Source of the DNA: Turneriella sp.
GTDB taxonomy: Bacteria; Spirochaetota; Leptospiria; Turneriellales; Turneriellaceae
Reading direction: 5' to 3'
Assembly: GCA_019186965.1 (NCBI GenBank)
Contig: JABARV010000017.1
Location: forward strand, 124,001-188,000
Length of the DNA stretch: 64,000 nt
This document shows positions 34,243 through 43,163 of the stretch, piece after piece; the first letter of the stretch is position 1, and every line of letters begins with the position of its first letter. A program made the translations under genes and the position numbers. The notes below the pieces were generated by a model that was given only the letters and a program-made list of their open reading frames with translations, was not told the DNA's origin and searched no databases.

Positions 34243-36945
34243 TTGGAGCAGGGTAAACTCAATTTCGATATTATCGCAGAGGAAGCACCGCTTAGCGCGG
34301 TGTTGAGACACACGATTGCCTCGGAAAAGGATTCCTATACCGTCTCGATACGGCTGCCGCAGCAAGATAAAGAAGAAACTCCCGCATCTCTCTCGCCGTA
34401 CCACCGGCTTTACGCCGATTTATGGAGCCTCATGGAGCGGTATTACCGCGAGCCGTTGGCGGTGTTTTCTTCGTCGCGTACGATGCTGTTGCCTCACCAA
34501 GTCGAGGCGGCGCTCAAAGTGGTGTCGGCGTCGCGCCCACGTTTTCTCATCGCCGATGAAGTGGGGTTGGGGAAAACCATCGAAGCGGGTCTTGTTCTCA
34601 AAGAGCTGAAACTCAAACATGGCTATAAAAAAATTTTAATCGTGGTGCCATCCCCCTTGCTGGCCCAATGGCAGCAAGAGCTCAAGACCAAATTTGCCGA
34701 AGAGTTCACCATCTTGACGGGCGATGCACTGCGGCGCCAGACGGCGTTTACCGATGTAGTATTGCCGCAGTATTTAGTCTCGGTGGATTTGGCGAAGGAT
34801 GAACGCTACTTAACAACTTTTTTAGCCCAAAATTTTGACCTTGTGGTGTTCGACGAAGCGCACCGTTTGCGCCGCGACGCAAACATGGTGACGCAGGCGT
34901 GGCATTTTGCCAATGCTATAAGCCGCTCTGTCGATGGTCTCCTTTTACTTTCGGCGACGCCGTTTCGCGGCAAGCTCGAAGAGATTTTTTTTCTCATTCA
35001 ACTCATCGATCCCGATATTTTAGGCCCCTTGGCGACATTTCAAACACAGTTTGCCGAAGACGCATCGCTTCTGCGCGACCGCCTGTCGCCGGTGGTCATC
35101 CGCCGCCGCAAAATTGATGTGGGTGGGTTCACCAAGCGGTTTGCCAAGACGGTGAAAATTGATTTAGCTAAAGATGAGCGCGAGTTTTACGACCGCACCA
35201 CCGAGTACGTGAAAACCGAGTTCAATCGAGCCTTGTCGCGCGGTGAAAACTTGAAGACGTTTATCATGATCGTCTTTCAAAAATTATTGGATTCTTCACC
35301 GTACGCTCTCTTGAAAGCGTTGGATGGCCGCCGTGCGCGCCTCGAAGGTTTATACTTTCGTGTCATGAACGAGATGACCGAAAGCGAAGAAGTTGCCGAG
35401 GCCATCCGCGAGTTTCAAGAAGAAGAGGGGTTTGAAGAGAGCGAAATTTTGAACCCGCAAGAAATCCGTGCCGAAATTCAAACGCTCAGCCATTTGGCAA
35501 AGTTGGGGCAGAAAATCTCCAACGACAGCAAACTCAAGCAACTGCAAAAGACACTCAAATCGATGGGGCAGATGGGGCATAAAAAATTTGTCATCTTCAC
35601 CCAGTTCAAATCGACGCTGGAATATCTTGTAGAGAATCTGAAGGCGTATAAACCGGTGGGCTTTCACGGCGGACTCAACTTTGAGCAAAAAGAAGACGCG
35701 ATACGCCAATTCTTCGCCGGCAAAGATATTTTAATCTGCACCGAAGCGGGGGGTGAAGGACGCAACCTACAAGTCGCTGCGTGCCTTATTAACTACGATC
35801 TACCCTGGAGTCCTTTGAAACTCGAACAGCGCATCGGCCGCATCCATCGTTTCGGGCAGACGCGCGATGTACACATCGTGAATTTCGCCTGCCGCGACAC
35901 CGTCGCCGAGCGCGTCGTCGAAGTGCTCGAAGAAAAAATCCGCCTGTTTGAAAGCGCGTTGGGCCCGTCGGATACTCTCTTGGGTGCGTTTGAAAGTGAG
36001 TATAAATTTGGGCGTAGCCTCATGGCGTTTTTGGGCGCGAAGAAAACCCGCCGCGAGCACAACGAAGAACTCGAACGCAGTCTTTTTTTAGCCAAGGAAA
36101 ATTTACGCAACGTCGACCGACTGCTCTCCACCGAGCAAATGAATTTTAACCTCGCCGCATTCCGGCACGCGCAGGGCGAGGGTGCTCTCAAAGGCAGTGA
36201 AAATAGCCGTGCATTAGAAGCCATCGTCAAAGAATATGCGGCGCTCGGGAATCTTCTTTTCAAAAAAAATGGCGACACCGTTGTTCTGGAAAGTGAAACG
36301 CGGCGCGGCACGTTCGATCAAGAAGCGGCGACGAAGCACGTGGATTTGGAATTTTTTGCGTTTGGCCACGAACTCATCGACCGCTATGCACACACCATCA
36401 TCCATGAAACAGAAAAAACACCTATCGTGCGGATGGCTGCATCGCAAAGTGGGATGCTCTTTTTCTTTTCGATGTCGTTAGAGCTCGATAAAAAATACCG
36501 GCGGATGTACCGCGTGTACTTACCTAAATTTGGTGGCGATGAAAATCTCCCGACTATTTTTACAGAAAGCGCACAAGCGCATTTTATCGATGAAGAATAT
36601 TTAAAGCTGGTGGCACAGAAAGCAATTACTCGTATCGAAACAAAAATCGTAGAGGATGTCGAAGCCATCTTGAAAAAAATCCGTCCCTCTGAAAGCTACT
36701 GGAAAAACCGTATCGTCGATTCGGCAATGGCGCGTAAAAATAACATCGAAGAGAAACTCGAAATACAGCGCAGCAAGGTGAAATGGTACGGTGAAAAATT
36801 TGTGGGCTCGGTTTCGCGCCTTTCGAGCGATAAAAGGCGCAGCGAACAAAAAGAATACGAACGCTTGCAGATGAGCAATTTCCGACTCAAACCTAAAATC
36901 ACCCTTGAGTTGAAAAGAGTTTGCGTGTTGTCTTCGGATAGCTGA
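34243..36945 (+). CDS. SNF2/RapA-like DNA-dependent ATPase
   Basis: The 900-residue protein carries a complete SNF2 motor: LIADEVGLGKTIEAG (Walker A, 105-112), VVFDEAHRLRRD (DEAH 204-207), LLLLSATPFRG, FVIFTQFKSTLEYL, EAGGEGRNLQ and LEQRIGRIHRFGQ (motif VI, about 529). A helical insertion (about 340-420) splits the lobes. A C-terminal region of about 300 residues shows no domain I know. The order resembles RapA/HepA, which recycles RNA polymerase, but RapA's N-terminal Tudor-like domains are not evident. The start is TTG. This gene and the next look more GC-rich than most neighbours. ubiB follows 9 bp later. Confidence 0.88.
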   Translation: MEQGKLNFDIIAEEAPLSAVLRHTIASEKDSYTVSIRLPQQDKEETPASLSPYHRLYADLWSLMERYYREPLAVFSSSRTMLLPHQVEAALKVVSASRPRFLIADEVGLGKTIEAGLVLKELKLKHGYKKILIVVPSPLLAQWQQELKTKFAEEFTILTGDALRRQTAFTDVVLPQYLVSVDLAKDERYLTTFLAQNFDLVVFDEAHRLRRDANMVTQAWHFANAISRSVDGLLLLSATPFRGKLEEIFFLIQLIDPDILGPLATFQTQFAEDASLLRDRLSPVVIRRRKIDVGGFTKRFAKTVKIDLAKDEREFYDRTTEYVKTEFNRALSRGENLKTFIMIVFQKLLDSSPYALLKALDGRRARLEGLYFRVMNEMTESEEVAEAIREFQEEEGFEESEILNPQEIRAEIQTLSHLAKLGQKISNDSKLKQLQKTLKSMGQMGHKKFVIFTQFKSTLEYLVENLKAYKPVGFHGGLNFEQKEDAIRQFFAGKDILICTEAGGEGRNLQVAACLINYDLPWSPLKLEQRIGRIHRFGQTRDVHIVNFACRDTVAERVVEVLEEKIRLFESALGPSDTLLGAFESEYKFGRSLMAFLGAKKTRREHNEELERSLFLAKENLRNVDRLLSTEQMNFNLAAFRHAQGEGALKGSENSRALEAIVKEYAALGNLLFKKNGDTVVLESETRRGTFDQEAATKHVDLEFFAFGHELIDRYAHTIIHETEKTPIVRMAASQSGMLFFFSMSLELDKKYRRMYRVYLPKFGGDENLPTIFTESAQAHFIDEEYLKLVAQKAITRIETKIVEDVEAILKKIRPSESYWKNRIVDSAMARKNNIEEKLEIQRSKVKWYGEKFVGSVSRLSSDKRRSEQKEYERLQMSNFRLKPKITLELKRVCVLSSDS

Positions 36946-36954
36946 AAGACTCAA

Positions 36955-38265
36955 ATGGGTCTAATCGATAATGTCAAAACATCGGTCGCTGCGGCAGGGC
37001 GCGTTGCTGAAACCTCGTTCGTCTTTGCACGGCACGCGCAATTTTTCGCGAATGTCGTCGCACGCCCCACAGCACCCGAAACCGCCCGCGAGTTGCGCCG
37101 CATCTTTGAAAGTCTAGGCGCAACGTACATCAAGTTAGGCCAGTTTATCGCTTCTGCGCCCGGACTTTTTCCCGATGCGTATGTGACCGAAATGCAAACG
37201 CTTCTCGATCGAACAACGCCTGTTGAGTTTCCTGTACTCGACAAAGTTTTGCGTACTGAGTTGGGAGAAGACTACCGAAAAAATTTTCGAGAAATTGAAG
37301 AAATCCCACTGGCGTCGGCGTCGATTGCGCAAGTACACGCTGCCGTGCTCGCAAGCGGCGAAAGCGTCGTGCTCAAAATTCAACGCCCTAACATCGAAGC
37401 TAAAATGGACGCCGACTTAGGGCTCATGGCGTTTGCCGCGCGCCTTTTAGAAATCCTTTTACCCGACACCAAACGCGTCGGCGTTACCGACGTGATACAC
37501 GAATTGGGGCGTTCGATGGCCGACGAAACCGACTTCTTAAAAGAAGCGAAAAACATCGGCGAGTTTGACGCGTTCTTAGACCAAATTGGTGAAGACGAGG
37601 TTGTTGTTCCTCGCGTTATAAAAAATTTGAGTACGAAGCGCGTCCTTACAATGTCGCGGCTTTATGGGGCTTCATTAACAGACCTTAATACCGTGCGGCA
37701 GTATTCAAAAAACCCCCGTAGGGTGCTTGAAAAAGCTCTCGAAACGTGGTTTCAGTCGCTTGCGATTGCAGGTTTTTTCCATGCGGATGTCCACGCGGGC
37801 AATTTAATGATCTTAGAAGATGGCCGTGTTGCATTTTTGGATTTTGGGATTGTTGGCCGGTTTAGTCCCAAAATATTTGAATCTCTACTCCTCCTTATGC
37901 AAGGGGTAGGGGAGAGGGACTACACGCTTATCGCTCGCGCCCTAATTGGCCTCGACGCCACAGGCGGGGGAGGCGAAAAAGTCGAAGAGAAAAAATTTGC
38001 CGCCGAGCTAAAATCTATTTTTGAAAAAATGTCGCACATAGGCGAAAACATAGAAAAGGCGCTTAGCGAAGGTAGCGATATTGGGCTTTCTGAAAATGAA
38101 CTCAACTCGATGGTTTTACAGATTGCAGGCGTTGCACGCGATAATGGCCTAAAAATACCGCGCGAGTTTGCGCTTCTTATTAAACAATTTTTATATTTCG
38201 ATAGGTATGCACAAATTTTAGCGCCGGGGGTGTCTGTTTATTCTATGCGGCCGCAGCTCACATAA
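36955..38265 (+). CDS. ABC1/AarF/UbiB family atypical kinase
   Basis: The 436-residue protein shows the UbiB family signatures YIKLGQFIASAPGLFPDAYVTEM (the KxGQ motif), SIAQVHAAVLASGESVVLKIQRP (A-rich loop and lysine), DETDFLKEAKN, FHADVHAGNLMIL (catalytic loop) and FLDFGIVGRF (metal-binding Asp). Such proteins support quinone synthesis or lipid handling at the membrane. No C-terminal helix pair is obvious, although the tail is hydrophobic. It sits 9 bp after the SNF2 gene and is convergent with the PLP enzyme, 4 bp away. Confidence 0.9.
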   Translation: MGLIDNVKTSVAAAGRVAETSFVFARHAQFFANVVARPTAPETARELRRIFESLGATYIKLGQFIASAPGLFPDAYVTEMQTLLDRTTPVEFPVLDKVLRTELGEDYRKNFREIEEIPLASASIAQVHAAVLASGESVVLKIQRPNIEAKMDADLGLMAFAARLLEILLPDTKRVGVTDVIHELGRSMADETDFLKEAKNIGEFDAFLDQIGEDEVVVPRVIKNLSTKRVLTMSRLYGASLTDLNTVRQYSKNPRRVLEKALETWFQSLAIAGFFHADVHAGNLMILEDGRVAFLDFGIVGRFSPKIFESLLLLMQGVGERDYTLIARALIGLDATGGGGEKVEEKKFAAELKSIFEKMSHIGENIEKALSEGSDIGLSENELNSMVLQIAGVARDNGLKIPREFALLIKQFLYFDRYAQILAPGVSVYSMRPQLT

Positions 38266-38269
38266 ATTT

Positions 38270-39445
38270 TTAAAGCGACGAAAGCGCCTGCGTTAAATCA
38301 TCGAGTAAATCGTCACTATCTTCGAGGCCAATCGAAAGACGCACCATCGAATCGGTAATGTTGCGCCGTTGGCGTTCCTCTGCGCTCAAGCCATGGTGCG
38401 TCGTGGTGACCGGTTGCGTCGCTAAACTTTCCACACCACCTAAGCTGGGCGCAAGCTTAAATATTTTGAGGCGGTCGGCAAAACGCGTTGTCTCTTGAAG
38501 ATTTCCTTTGAGTTCGATGGTCATCATACCGCCAAAAGCGCGCATCTGTTTTTTAGCCAGCGCATGCCCTTCAAAAGAGGTAAGCCCAGGATAATAGACT
38601 TTTTTTATTTTTGCATGCGTGCTAAGAGCTTCTGCAATTTGCATCGCAGAGGCGTTTTGCCAACTAACGCGTTGGACTAAAGAACGCAAAGACCGTGCGA
38701 GAAGCGCCGCCGTTTCGGGGGAAGCCACTTGGCCTAAATTTTTCCGCCATGGTAGAATTTTGGAAATAAGCTCTGCGTTTCCCATGACTGCACCCGCTGT
38801 GATGTCGCTGTGGCCACCCATATATTTTGTCGCGCTATGGATGACTAAATCGGCACCCAAGGAAAGAGGGTTTTGGTTTACCGGGGTTGCAAAAGTGCTG
38901 TCGATGGCAGTCAGTGCTCCCGCTTTTTTGGCTTTTTGGCTAATGCTTTCAATGTCAAAAATTTCCAGAGTGGGGTTTGTGGGCGTCTCAAAAAAGACGA
39001 GAGAAAAATGGGTGCTGAGTAAATTATCGAGCTTATTGAGTTCACTGCCTAAAATAAATTCGACGCGTATCCCCAACTCTCGCAGTTGCACACCCAAAAG
39101 TTCCATTGTGCCGCCGTACGCATCGCCGATGCACAAAATTCCTTTTTGGCCCAACGCTAAAAAAGTGGCCGCTTCTGCCGCCATGCCGGATGCAAAAAGA
39201 AGCGCACGTTCCGCGCCCTCCAAGGAAGCGAGCTTTTCTTCGAGTGCGGTAATCGAAGGATTCATGCCATAGCGGGTGTAAAGTGGACCAGGAGTTTTTC
39301 CATCGACGACATCTAAGAGCGCATGCGTTGTTTCAAACGCAAATGTGGTGGTATTAAAAAGTGGGGTGTGCGGAGTTCCTAAAACGGAGATTTCTCCTTT
39401 GTGAACTGCTTGCGTCGCGAGTTTAGGGGATCTATTTTCGTCCAT
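38270..39445 (-). CDS. Cys/Met metabolism PLP-dependent enzyme (cystathionine gamma-synthase/lyase type)
   Basis: Landmarks are ATQAVHKGE, TPHTPLFNTTTFAFET, YTRYGMNPSITALEEKLASLEGAE, FASGMAAEAATFLAL, FFETPTNPTLEIFDI and the PLP lysine in DLVIHSATKYMGGHSDITAG. SLGGVESLATQPVTTTHHGLSAEER closes the family pattern. MetB, MetC, CGL and MdeA are not separable by eye. The HHGLSAEERQRRNI segment fits gamma-synthase/gamma-lyase. TTG at 39454 would add three residues; ATG 39445 is used here. Confidence 0.9.
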   Translation of the reverse strand: MDENRSPKLATQAVHKGEISVLGTPHTPLFNTTTFAFETTHALLDVVDGKTPGPLYTRYGMNPSITALEEKLASLEGAERALLFASGMAAEAATFLALGQKGILCIGDAYGGTMELLGVQLRELGIRVEFILGSELNKLDNLLSTHFSLVFFETPTNPTLEIFDIESISQKAKKAGALTAIDSTFATPVNQNPLSLGADLVIHSATKYMGGHSDITAGAVMGNAELISKILPWRKNLGQVASPETAALLARSLRSLVQRVSWQNASAMQIAEALSTHAKIKKVYYPGLTSFEGHALAKKQMRAFGGMMTIELKGNLQETTRFADRLKIFKLAPSLGGVESLATQPVTTTHHGLSAEERQRRNITDSMVRLSIGLEDSDDLLDDLTQALSSL

Positions 39446-39494
39446 AAGTAACAAAGTGTACTTGAGAGTCCATGCGTCAATCGGTGAGGGTTTC

Positions 39495-40109
39495 CTAAAT
39501 TCTCTCCAGCAAAACTACATTTTCGTCGTCGGCGTGCTCAAGCAGAACTTTTTCGACACGCTCTTGCCACAATTTTCCAAACGCTTCGAGGTCTTCTTTT
39601 TTGGGGTTAGGGGAAAGCGCTTTTCCCATAAGCGGGCGCATTTCGGGAGAGCCTTCGACTCCGGAAACATCGAGTCCCACGCGCACAGCCTCTCCAGTAT
39701 CGCTACGGCGAAAAGTTGCAATTGCGCCGCCTGAGTCTCGCCCGTTAAACGTTAAAAGGCCGTGCCGAACAAATTTTCCTGCAATACCGTGGAAGCCATT
39801 TTTTGCTGCTGCGCCCGTTACAAGAGTAAAAATTTGTGCGATAACTCCCGTGGTGCCTTCGCCCTCACCTTCGCTCATTACAATTTCGATATTGCCGCGT
39901 TCGGGGATTTCGGCACCGTAAAGTTCTTTGAGCGCTGCACGCGCCATAAGGTACGCCCCCGCAACAGTGGGGCACGAATGGCCTGCAACACGTACTGCAT
40001 CGGCGTATTGGTATTCCATTGTACCGTCATCCGATGCGCCCAAAAATGCTGCGAGGGCATCGCGCACCTTAATCCGGGGGGCTTTTTCAAAAAATGCGGG
40101 AAATGCCAT
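39495..40109 (-). CDS. FmdE-family protein
   Basis: The 204-residue protein has VAGHSCPTVAGAYLMARAALKELYG near its N-terminus, the conserved Cys/His region of FmdE (PF02663), first noted beside formylmethanofuran dehydrogenase. MSEGEGEGTTGVIAQI and FNGRDSGGAIATFRR follow. The family is thought to bind metal; its reaction is unknown. Methanofuran enzymes are not expected here. It lies 3 bp after a DUF2249 gene on the same strand, a pairing seen in genomes with nitrogen-oxide or hemerythrin-related genes, so a redox/metal role is an inference. Confidence 0.82.
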   Translation of the reverse strand: MAFPAFFEKAPRIKVRDALAAFLGASDDGTMEYQYADAVRVAGHSCPTVAGAYLMARAALKELYGAEIPERGNIEIVMSEGEGEGTTGVIAQIFTLVTGAAAKNGFHGIAGKFVRHGLLTFNGRDSGGAIATFRRSDTGEAVRVGLDVSGVEGSPEMRPLMGKALSPNPKKEDLEAFGKLWQERVEKVLLEHADDENVVLLERI

Positions 40110-40112
40110 AGA

Positions 40113-40376
40113 TTACTCGGGTAAACCGCTAATGCCGAAATCGATCACGACACCAGCTTCTTCTCTTTGTTTATAGGCTACGGTTAAATGTTCGCCAAAA
40201 CGTTGGTTGAGTTGACCTAAAAGTGGAATGGGGTCGTGGTCGTTGATGAAGCGCATCGTTTCTCCATTACGTAACGCGCCCAATGCGCCAAAAATGGCGG
40301 AGTGCCTAAAGCGCCGCGCAATCCCCCGTGCGTCAAAAATATGTACATTTGGTTCAGGTGTTAAATCAAGTGGCAT
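40113..40376 (-). CDS. DUF2249 small protein
   Basis: This 87-residue protein starts with HIFDARGIARRFRHSAIFGALGALRNGETMRFINDHDPIPLLGQLNQRF. The ND-DP-PLL-Q segment is the hallmark of DUF2249 (PF10006, TusA-like/SirA-related fold). It has no cysteine in the expected sulfur-transfer position. It is the first gene of the pair with fmdE and has a clear GGAGG ahead of the start. Function not known. Confidence 0.82.
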   Translation of the reverse strand: MPLDLTPEPNVHIFDARGIARRFRHSAIFGALGALRNGETMRFINDHDPIPLLGQLNQRFGEHLTVAYKQREEAGVVIDFGISGLPE

Positions 40377-40434
40377 TAAATCCTCCTAAGTTTGCAGAAT
40401 AAAAACAGACAACAGCATCCATTATTGAGGATGA

Positions 40435-41328
40435 ATGTACGTTCTAACATTGGTTTCGTCCAAAAAAATTGCAACTCGATTTGTTATTTTTCATCCAATA
40501 AGTATGTCTAGCGAAACAGCGAAGGTGCCAGTCCTTCTTTTAGCAAAAAATATGGCGTTACCAGAAGAAATCCGGCAAAAGGAAAATGCGGCAGTTCCTT
40601 TAAAGAAGAGTAACTACCGCATACGGATGTTCTTTGTGAGCCTTTGGGCTGCTATTGTAACATTCGTTGTTTTTGGGATTAGCCTTCTTACCTGGGGAAC
40701 TACAATTAGCGGGTGGATTTACGCAAGGCTTTTAAACTTCCTTGGAATGCGTATCCTCGGAATTAAAATCAAGGTGGATGGTCGTGAAAATTTACCCAAA
40801 GTCCCCTCTGTGCTTCTTGTAAACCACCAGTCAAATTTTGACGCATTCTATTTGGGAGGAATTTTTCCGCGCCATTCGGTTGTTGTCGCCAAGAGAGAAA
40901 TGCTCAAAGTGCCACTTTTTGGAGTAACCTTAAAAGCAGTACGCACCATTTTTGTCGACCGTGACGATAGTGCAGACGCAAAAAAGGGACTTAAAAAAGC
41001 AATCGATACAATCAAAAAAGATAAAAACCACATTTGGATTTTTCCCGAAGGTACCCGCAGCCAGGGCAAAGGTTTGGGAGAGTTTAAAAAGGGCGCATTT
41101 GCCATGGCGATTGCCTCAGGGGCGCCAATTGTTCCCATTGTAAGCGAAACGATGGAACGCCTTCTCGATACGCAAAAGAAAACCTTGTTTAAAGGAGAAC
41201 ACCGCGTACACATCCTTCCGGCAATTCCAACAGAGGGAATGAAATTTCGCGACATCGATAAACTCCTTGCGGAAGTTACCCAGCTTTTCCAGCACGAACT
41301 AAAGATGTTTGAAACAACTAAAATTTAA
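40435..41328 (+). CDS. plsC: 1-acyl-sn-glycerol-3-phosphate acyltransferase
   Basis: PlsC makes phosphatidic acid at the inner membrane. The acceptor motif is VNHQSNFDAFYLGG (NHxxxxD), followed by VRTIFVDRDD, IWIFPEGTRSQGKGLGEFKKGAF and APIVPIV, the four family blocks. A hydrophobic segment (VSLWAAIVTFVVFGISLLTWG) precedes them. ATG 40435 or ATG 40504 may be the start. CATCC and GGATG (40417-40433) form a small hairpin over the first ATG's ribosome site. The gene is convergent with the 79-residue orf, 10 bp away. Confidence 0.92.
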   Translation: MYVLTLVSSKKIATRFVIFHPISMSSETAKVPVLLLAKNMALPEEIRQKENAAVPLKKSNYRIRMFFVSLWAAIVTFVVFGISLLTWGTTISGWIYARLLNFLGMRILGIKIKVDGRENLPKVPSVLLVNHQSNFDAFYLGGIFPRHSVVVAKREMLKVPLFGVTLKAVRTIFVDRDDSADAKKGLKKAIDTIKKDKNHIWIFPEGTRSQGKGLGEFKKGAFAMAIASGAPIVPIVSETMERLLDTQKKTLFKGEHRVHILPAIPTEGMKFRDIDKLLAEVTQLFQHELKMFETTKI

Positions 41329-41338
41329 AAACGGCCTG

Positions 41339-41578
41339 TTAAATTTCGGTGCGTGTTTTTTGGATAGAAAGGCGGTTTAAATAACGCGCAAGATTTACGC
41401 GTAAAACATCCGCGTGTGAATTAGGAGCTTCTGTAGGAAACTCTTCCCAAAGTTTTCTTCGTAAGGTTGTGTATTTTTTAAGAAGGTTTGATTTTTTTAT
41501 GAACGTAAGTTTTTGGTTGTGGGCAATTCGGTAGATGAATGTAGAGTAGAGGAGTAACTTTTCTGTAGGTGAAAGCAT
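41339..41578 (-). CDS. Small protein downstream of fliS
   Basis: The 79-residue product is basic and helical (LLLYSTFIYRIAHNQKLTFIKKSNLLKKYTTLRRKLWEEF), with no membrane helix or recognised domain. It begins 11 bp after the fliS stop on the same strand. By position it could be a flagellar chaperone such as a FliT analogue, but no sequence evidence supports that beyond size and placement. It has no clear Shine-Dalgarno. Confidence 0.5.
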   Translation of the reverse strand: MLSPTEKLLLYSTFIYRIAHNQKLTFIKKSNLLKKYTTLRRKLWEEFPTEAPNSHADVLRVNLARYLNRLSIQKTRTEI

Positions 41579-41589
41579 GGATAAGGAAA

Positions 41590-42024
41590 CTACCCTTCGG
41601 CTTTAAATCCACCTTTATAGTCGCTGGGTTTTGCCTTCGTTTTAAGCGCTGCCTGTTGGTCGATTTGTTTCCACGCTTCGAGCAAGTCTTTTAATATCTT
41701 TTTTACAGGAGCAAGCTTTTCCGCTTTTTTTTCAACGTTTGCTTCCAAAAGCTGTGTTTTAGCATACGCGTAGAGGTTAAACAGGTTTTGTGCAATTTCA
41801 CCGCCTTCATCCAAGTTGAGGGAAACCATAAGCTCGGTAAAAATATCCTGTGCGCGTAAAATTGCCGCGTTGGCTTTATCGTATGTTTTAAAAGACGCCA
41901 TTTGGTTTTCGGCTTCTTTAATAAAGCGCTCAGCCCCCTCGTAGAGCATAATAATGAGTTGTTTCTGGTCGGCGGTACCGACAGAATTGGCTTGGTATTC
42001 CTTGAGGTGCAGATCGCGTTGCAT
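41590..42024 (-). CDS. fliS: Flagellin export chaperone FliS
   Basis: FliS binds the C-terminus of flagellin to stop early polymerisation. The 144-residue protein starts with LKEYQANSVGTADQKQLIIMLYEGAERFIKEAE, the classic FliS pattern (YxxNxVxTA and LIxMLYEGAxRFI). It continues with ILRAQDIFTELMVSLNLDEGGEIAQNLFNLYAYAKTQLLEAN. The lysine-rich tail is family-like. No flagellin or cap gene is nearby. A weak sigma-28-like box lies upstream. Confidence 0.92.
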   Translation of the reverse strand: MQRDLHLKEYQANSVGTADQKQLIIMLYEGAERFIKEAENQMASFKTYDKANAAILRAQDIFTELMVSLNLDEGGEIAQNLFNLYAYAKTQLLEANVEKKAEKLAPVKKILKDLLEAWKQIDQQAALKTKAKPSDYKGGFKAEG

Positions 42025-42052
42025 TGGGTACGACTTTTAAGGCGCTATCATA

Positions 42053-42076
42053 GTGTCGGCACTTTTTAGTATTTTA
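42053..42076 (-). promoter_or_regulatory. Possible sigma-28-type promoter for fliS
   Basis: On the minus strand GCCGACAC (42060-42053) resembles the -10 element GCCGATAA. A TAAA element precedes it by 12 bp, a shorter gap than the usual 15. It is placed about 30 bp before fliS. Confidence 0.25.
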
Positions 42077-42125
42077 TAAGCTTGAAAAAACGTTTTCGCA
42101 CTGTTTCAAAGCGTAGTTGTGCCAG

Positions 42126-43160
42126 ATGCGTAAAAATTTTATTAATTTCTCTCTGTTTCCATTGCTTTTTTTTCTCCTTTTTTGCAAAAAACCGCTCCAC
42201 GATTCCAGTATAGATAAAGAAGCAATTTTTCTTTCTTCTCCTGAGGAAGTACTAAAACCTACAATTTGGGACACGGGAGACACAACGGTCACAAACGAAG
42301 ACCGCCTTGAAATTTTTAAACCACACATCGAAAACTTGGGTGGCGGTTATTTTGGCGTAGGTTCTATACAAAATTTCACTTTGGCAGCGTGGGCAAAAAG
42401 TGAATATATTTGGCTAATGGATTTTACACGCGTTGTCGTGGCTGCAAACAAAATACATACTGCGTTTTTAAAACGGTTAAAGACCCCCGAAGAACATCGC
42501 CTCATGTGGAATAAAAAAAAGTCCGTATTAGAAGCCGATAAAATTTTAGACGAAGAGTTTAAAGATAGTCCCGACTTGGCATTCATTAAGCAAAGCTACC
42601 GCAAAGCGTCTCCATACCTTTTAATTACATTTGGCTTCTTGGATAAAATAACCAAAAAGCATCCCTACAAATTTTGGCTTAACGACCAAGAACAATACGA
42701 CTACCTTAAAAGCCTTGCTCTAAAAGGAAGAATCCGTGCGCTAAAAGGCGATCTAAACGGACCAACAACCGTCGCAGGGATTGCCGCCGCAGCGCGTAAA
42801 ATGGGCGTTCCAATGCGTATTCTTTACTACTCTAATGCAGAAGAATATTTTAACGGCTACAAGGTTCCGTTCAAAAACTCATTTTCGCAAATGCCCGTCG
42901 ACGAAAAATCTCTTGTCGTGCGTACTATCTCGTTCAACAAAGCTAAATTTCGCTGGGCAGAAGATTCCAATTGGAGCACCGATCGCGGTTTTCACTATAG
43001 TTTGCAACCGGCAACTGAATTTGTCGAAGCGTTGAAGCGCGATAAAATAGATGTACGCGATTTTTATCCAACTGCGTTTATCGACAAGCACGAATACGGA
43101 CTTTCGTGGTTAGGTTCTCTTGCGGATAAAAAGCGCATCGAAGCAGCGCCTCCCCAATAA
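42126..43160 (+). CDS. Lipoprotein of unknown function, LIC_10091-like
   Basis: The signal (FPLLFFLLFC) gives a lipidated Cys near residue 20. The mature part has LGGGYFGVGSIQNFTLAAWAKSEYIWLMDFTRVVVAANKIHTAFL, RIRALKGDLNGPTTVAGIAAAARKMGVPMRILYYSNAEEYF and YDYLKSL. This arrangement recalls a Rossmann-like (methyltransferase-type) fold and Leptospira proteins of the LIC_10091 type, but that is a recollection-based comparison. An extracytoplasmic methyltransferase fold would be odd. The nrnA gene follows 3 bp later. Confidence 0.65.
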   Translation: MRKNFINFSLFPLLFFLLFCKKPLHDSSIDKEAIFLSSPEEVLKPTIWDTGDTTVTNEDRLEIFKPHIENLGGGYFGVGSIQNFTLAAWAKSEYIWLMDFTRVVVAANKIHTAFLKRLKTPEEHRLMWNKKKSVLEADKILDEEFKDSPDLAFIKQSYRKASPYLLITFGFLDKITKKHPYKFWLNDQEQYDYLKSLALKGRIRALKGDLNGPTTVAGIAAAARKMGVPMRILYYSNAEEYFNGYKVPFKNSFSQMPVDEKSLVVRTISFNKAKFRWAEDSNWSTDRGFHYSLQPATEFVEALKRDKIDVRDFYPTAFIDKHEYGLSWLGSLADKKRIEAAPPQ

Positions 43161-43163
43161 GCC

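Noticed and set aside
34243-38265. DISARM-like or other known phage-defence operon
   Set aside because: Only an SNF2-type motor is present; no methyltransferase, nuclease or DUF partner is adjacent.
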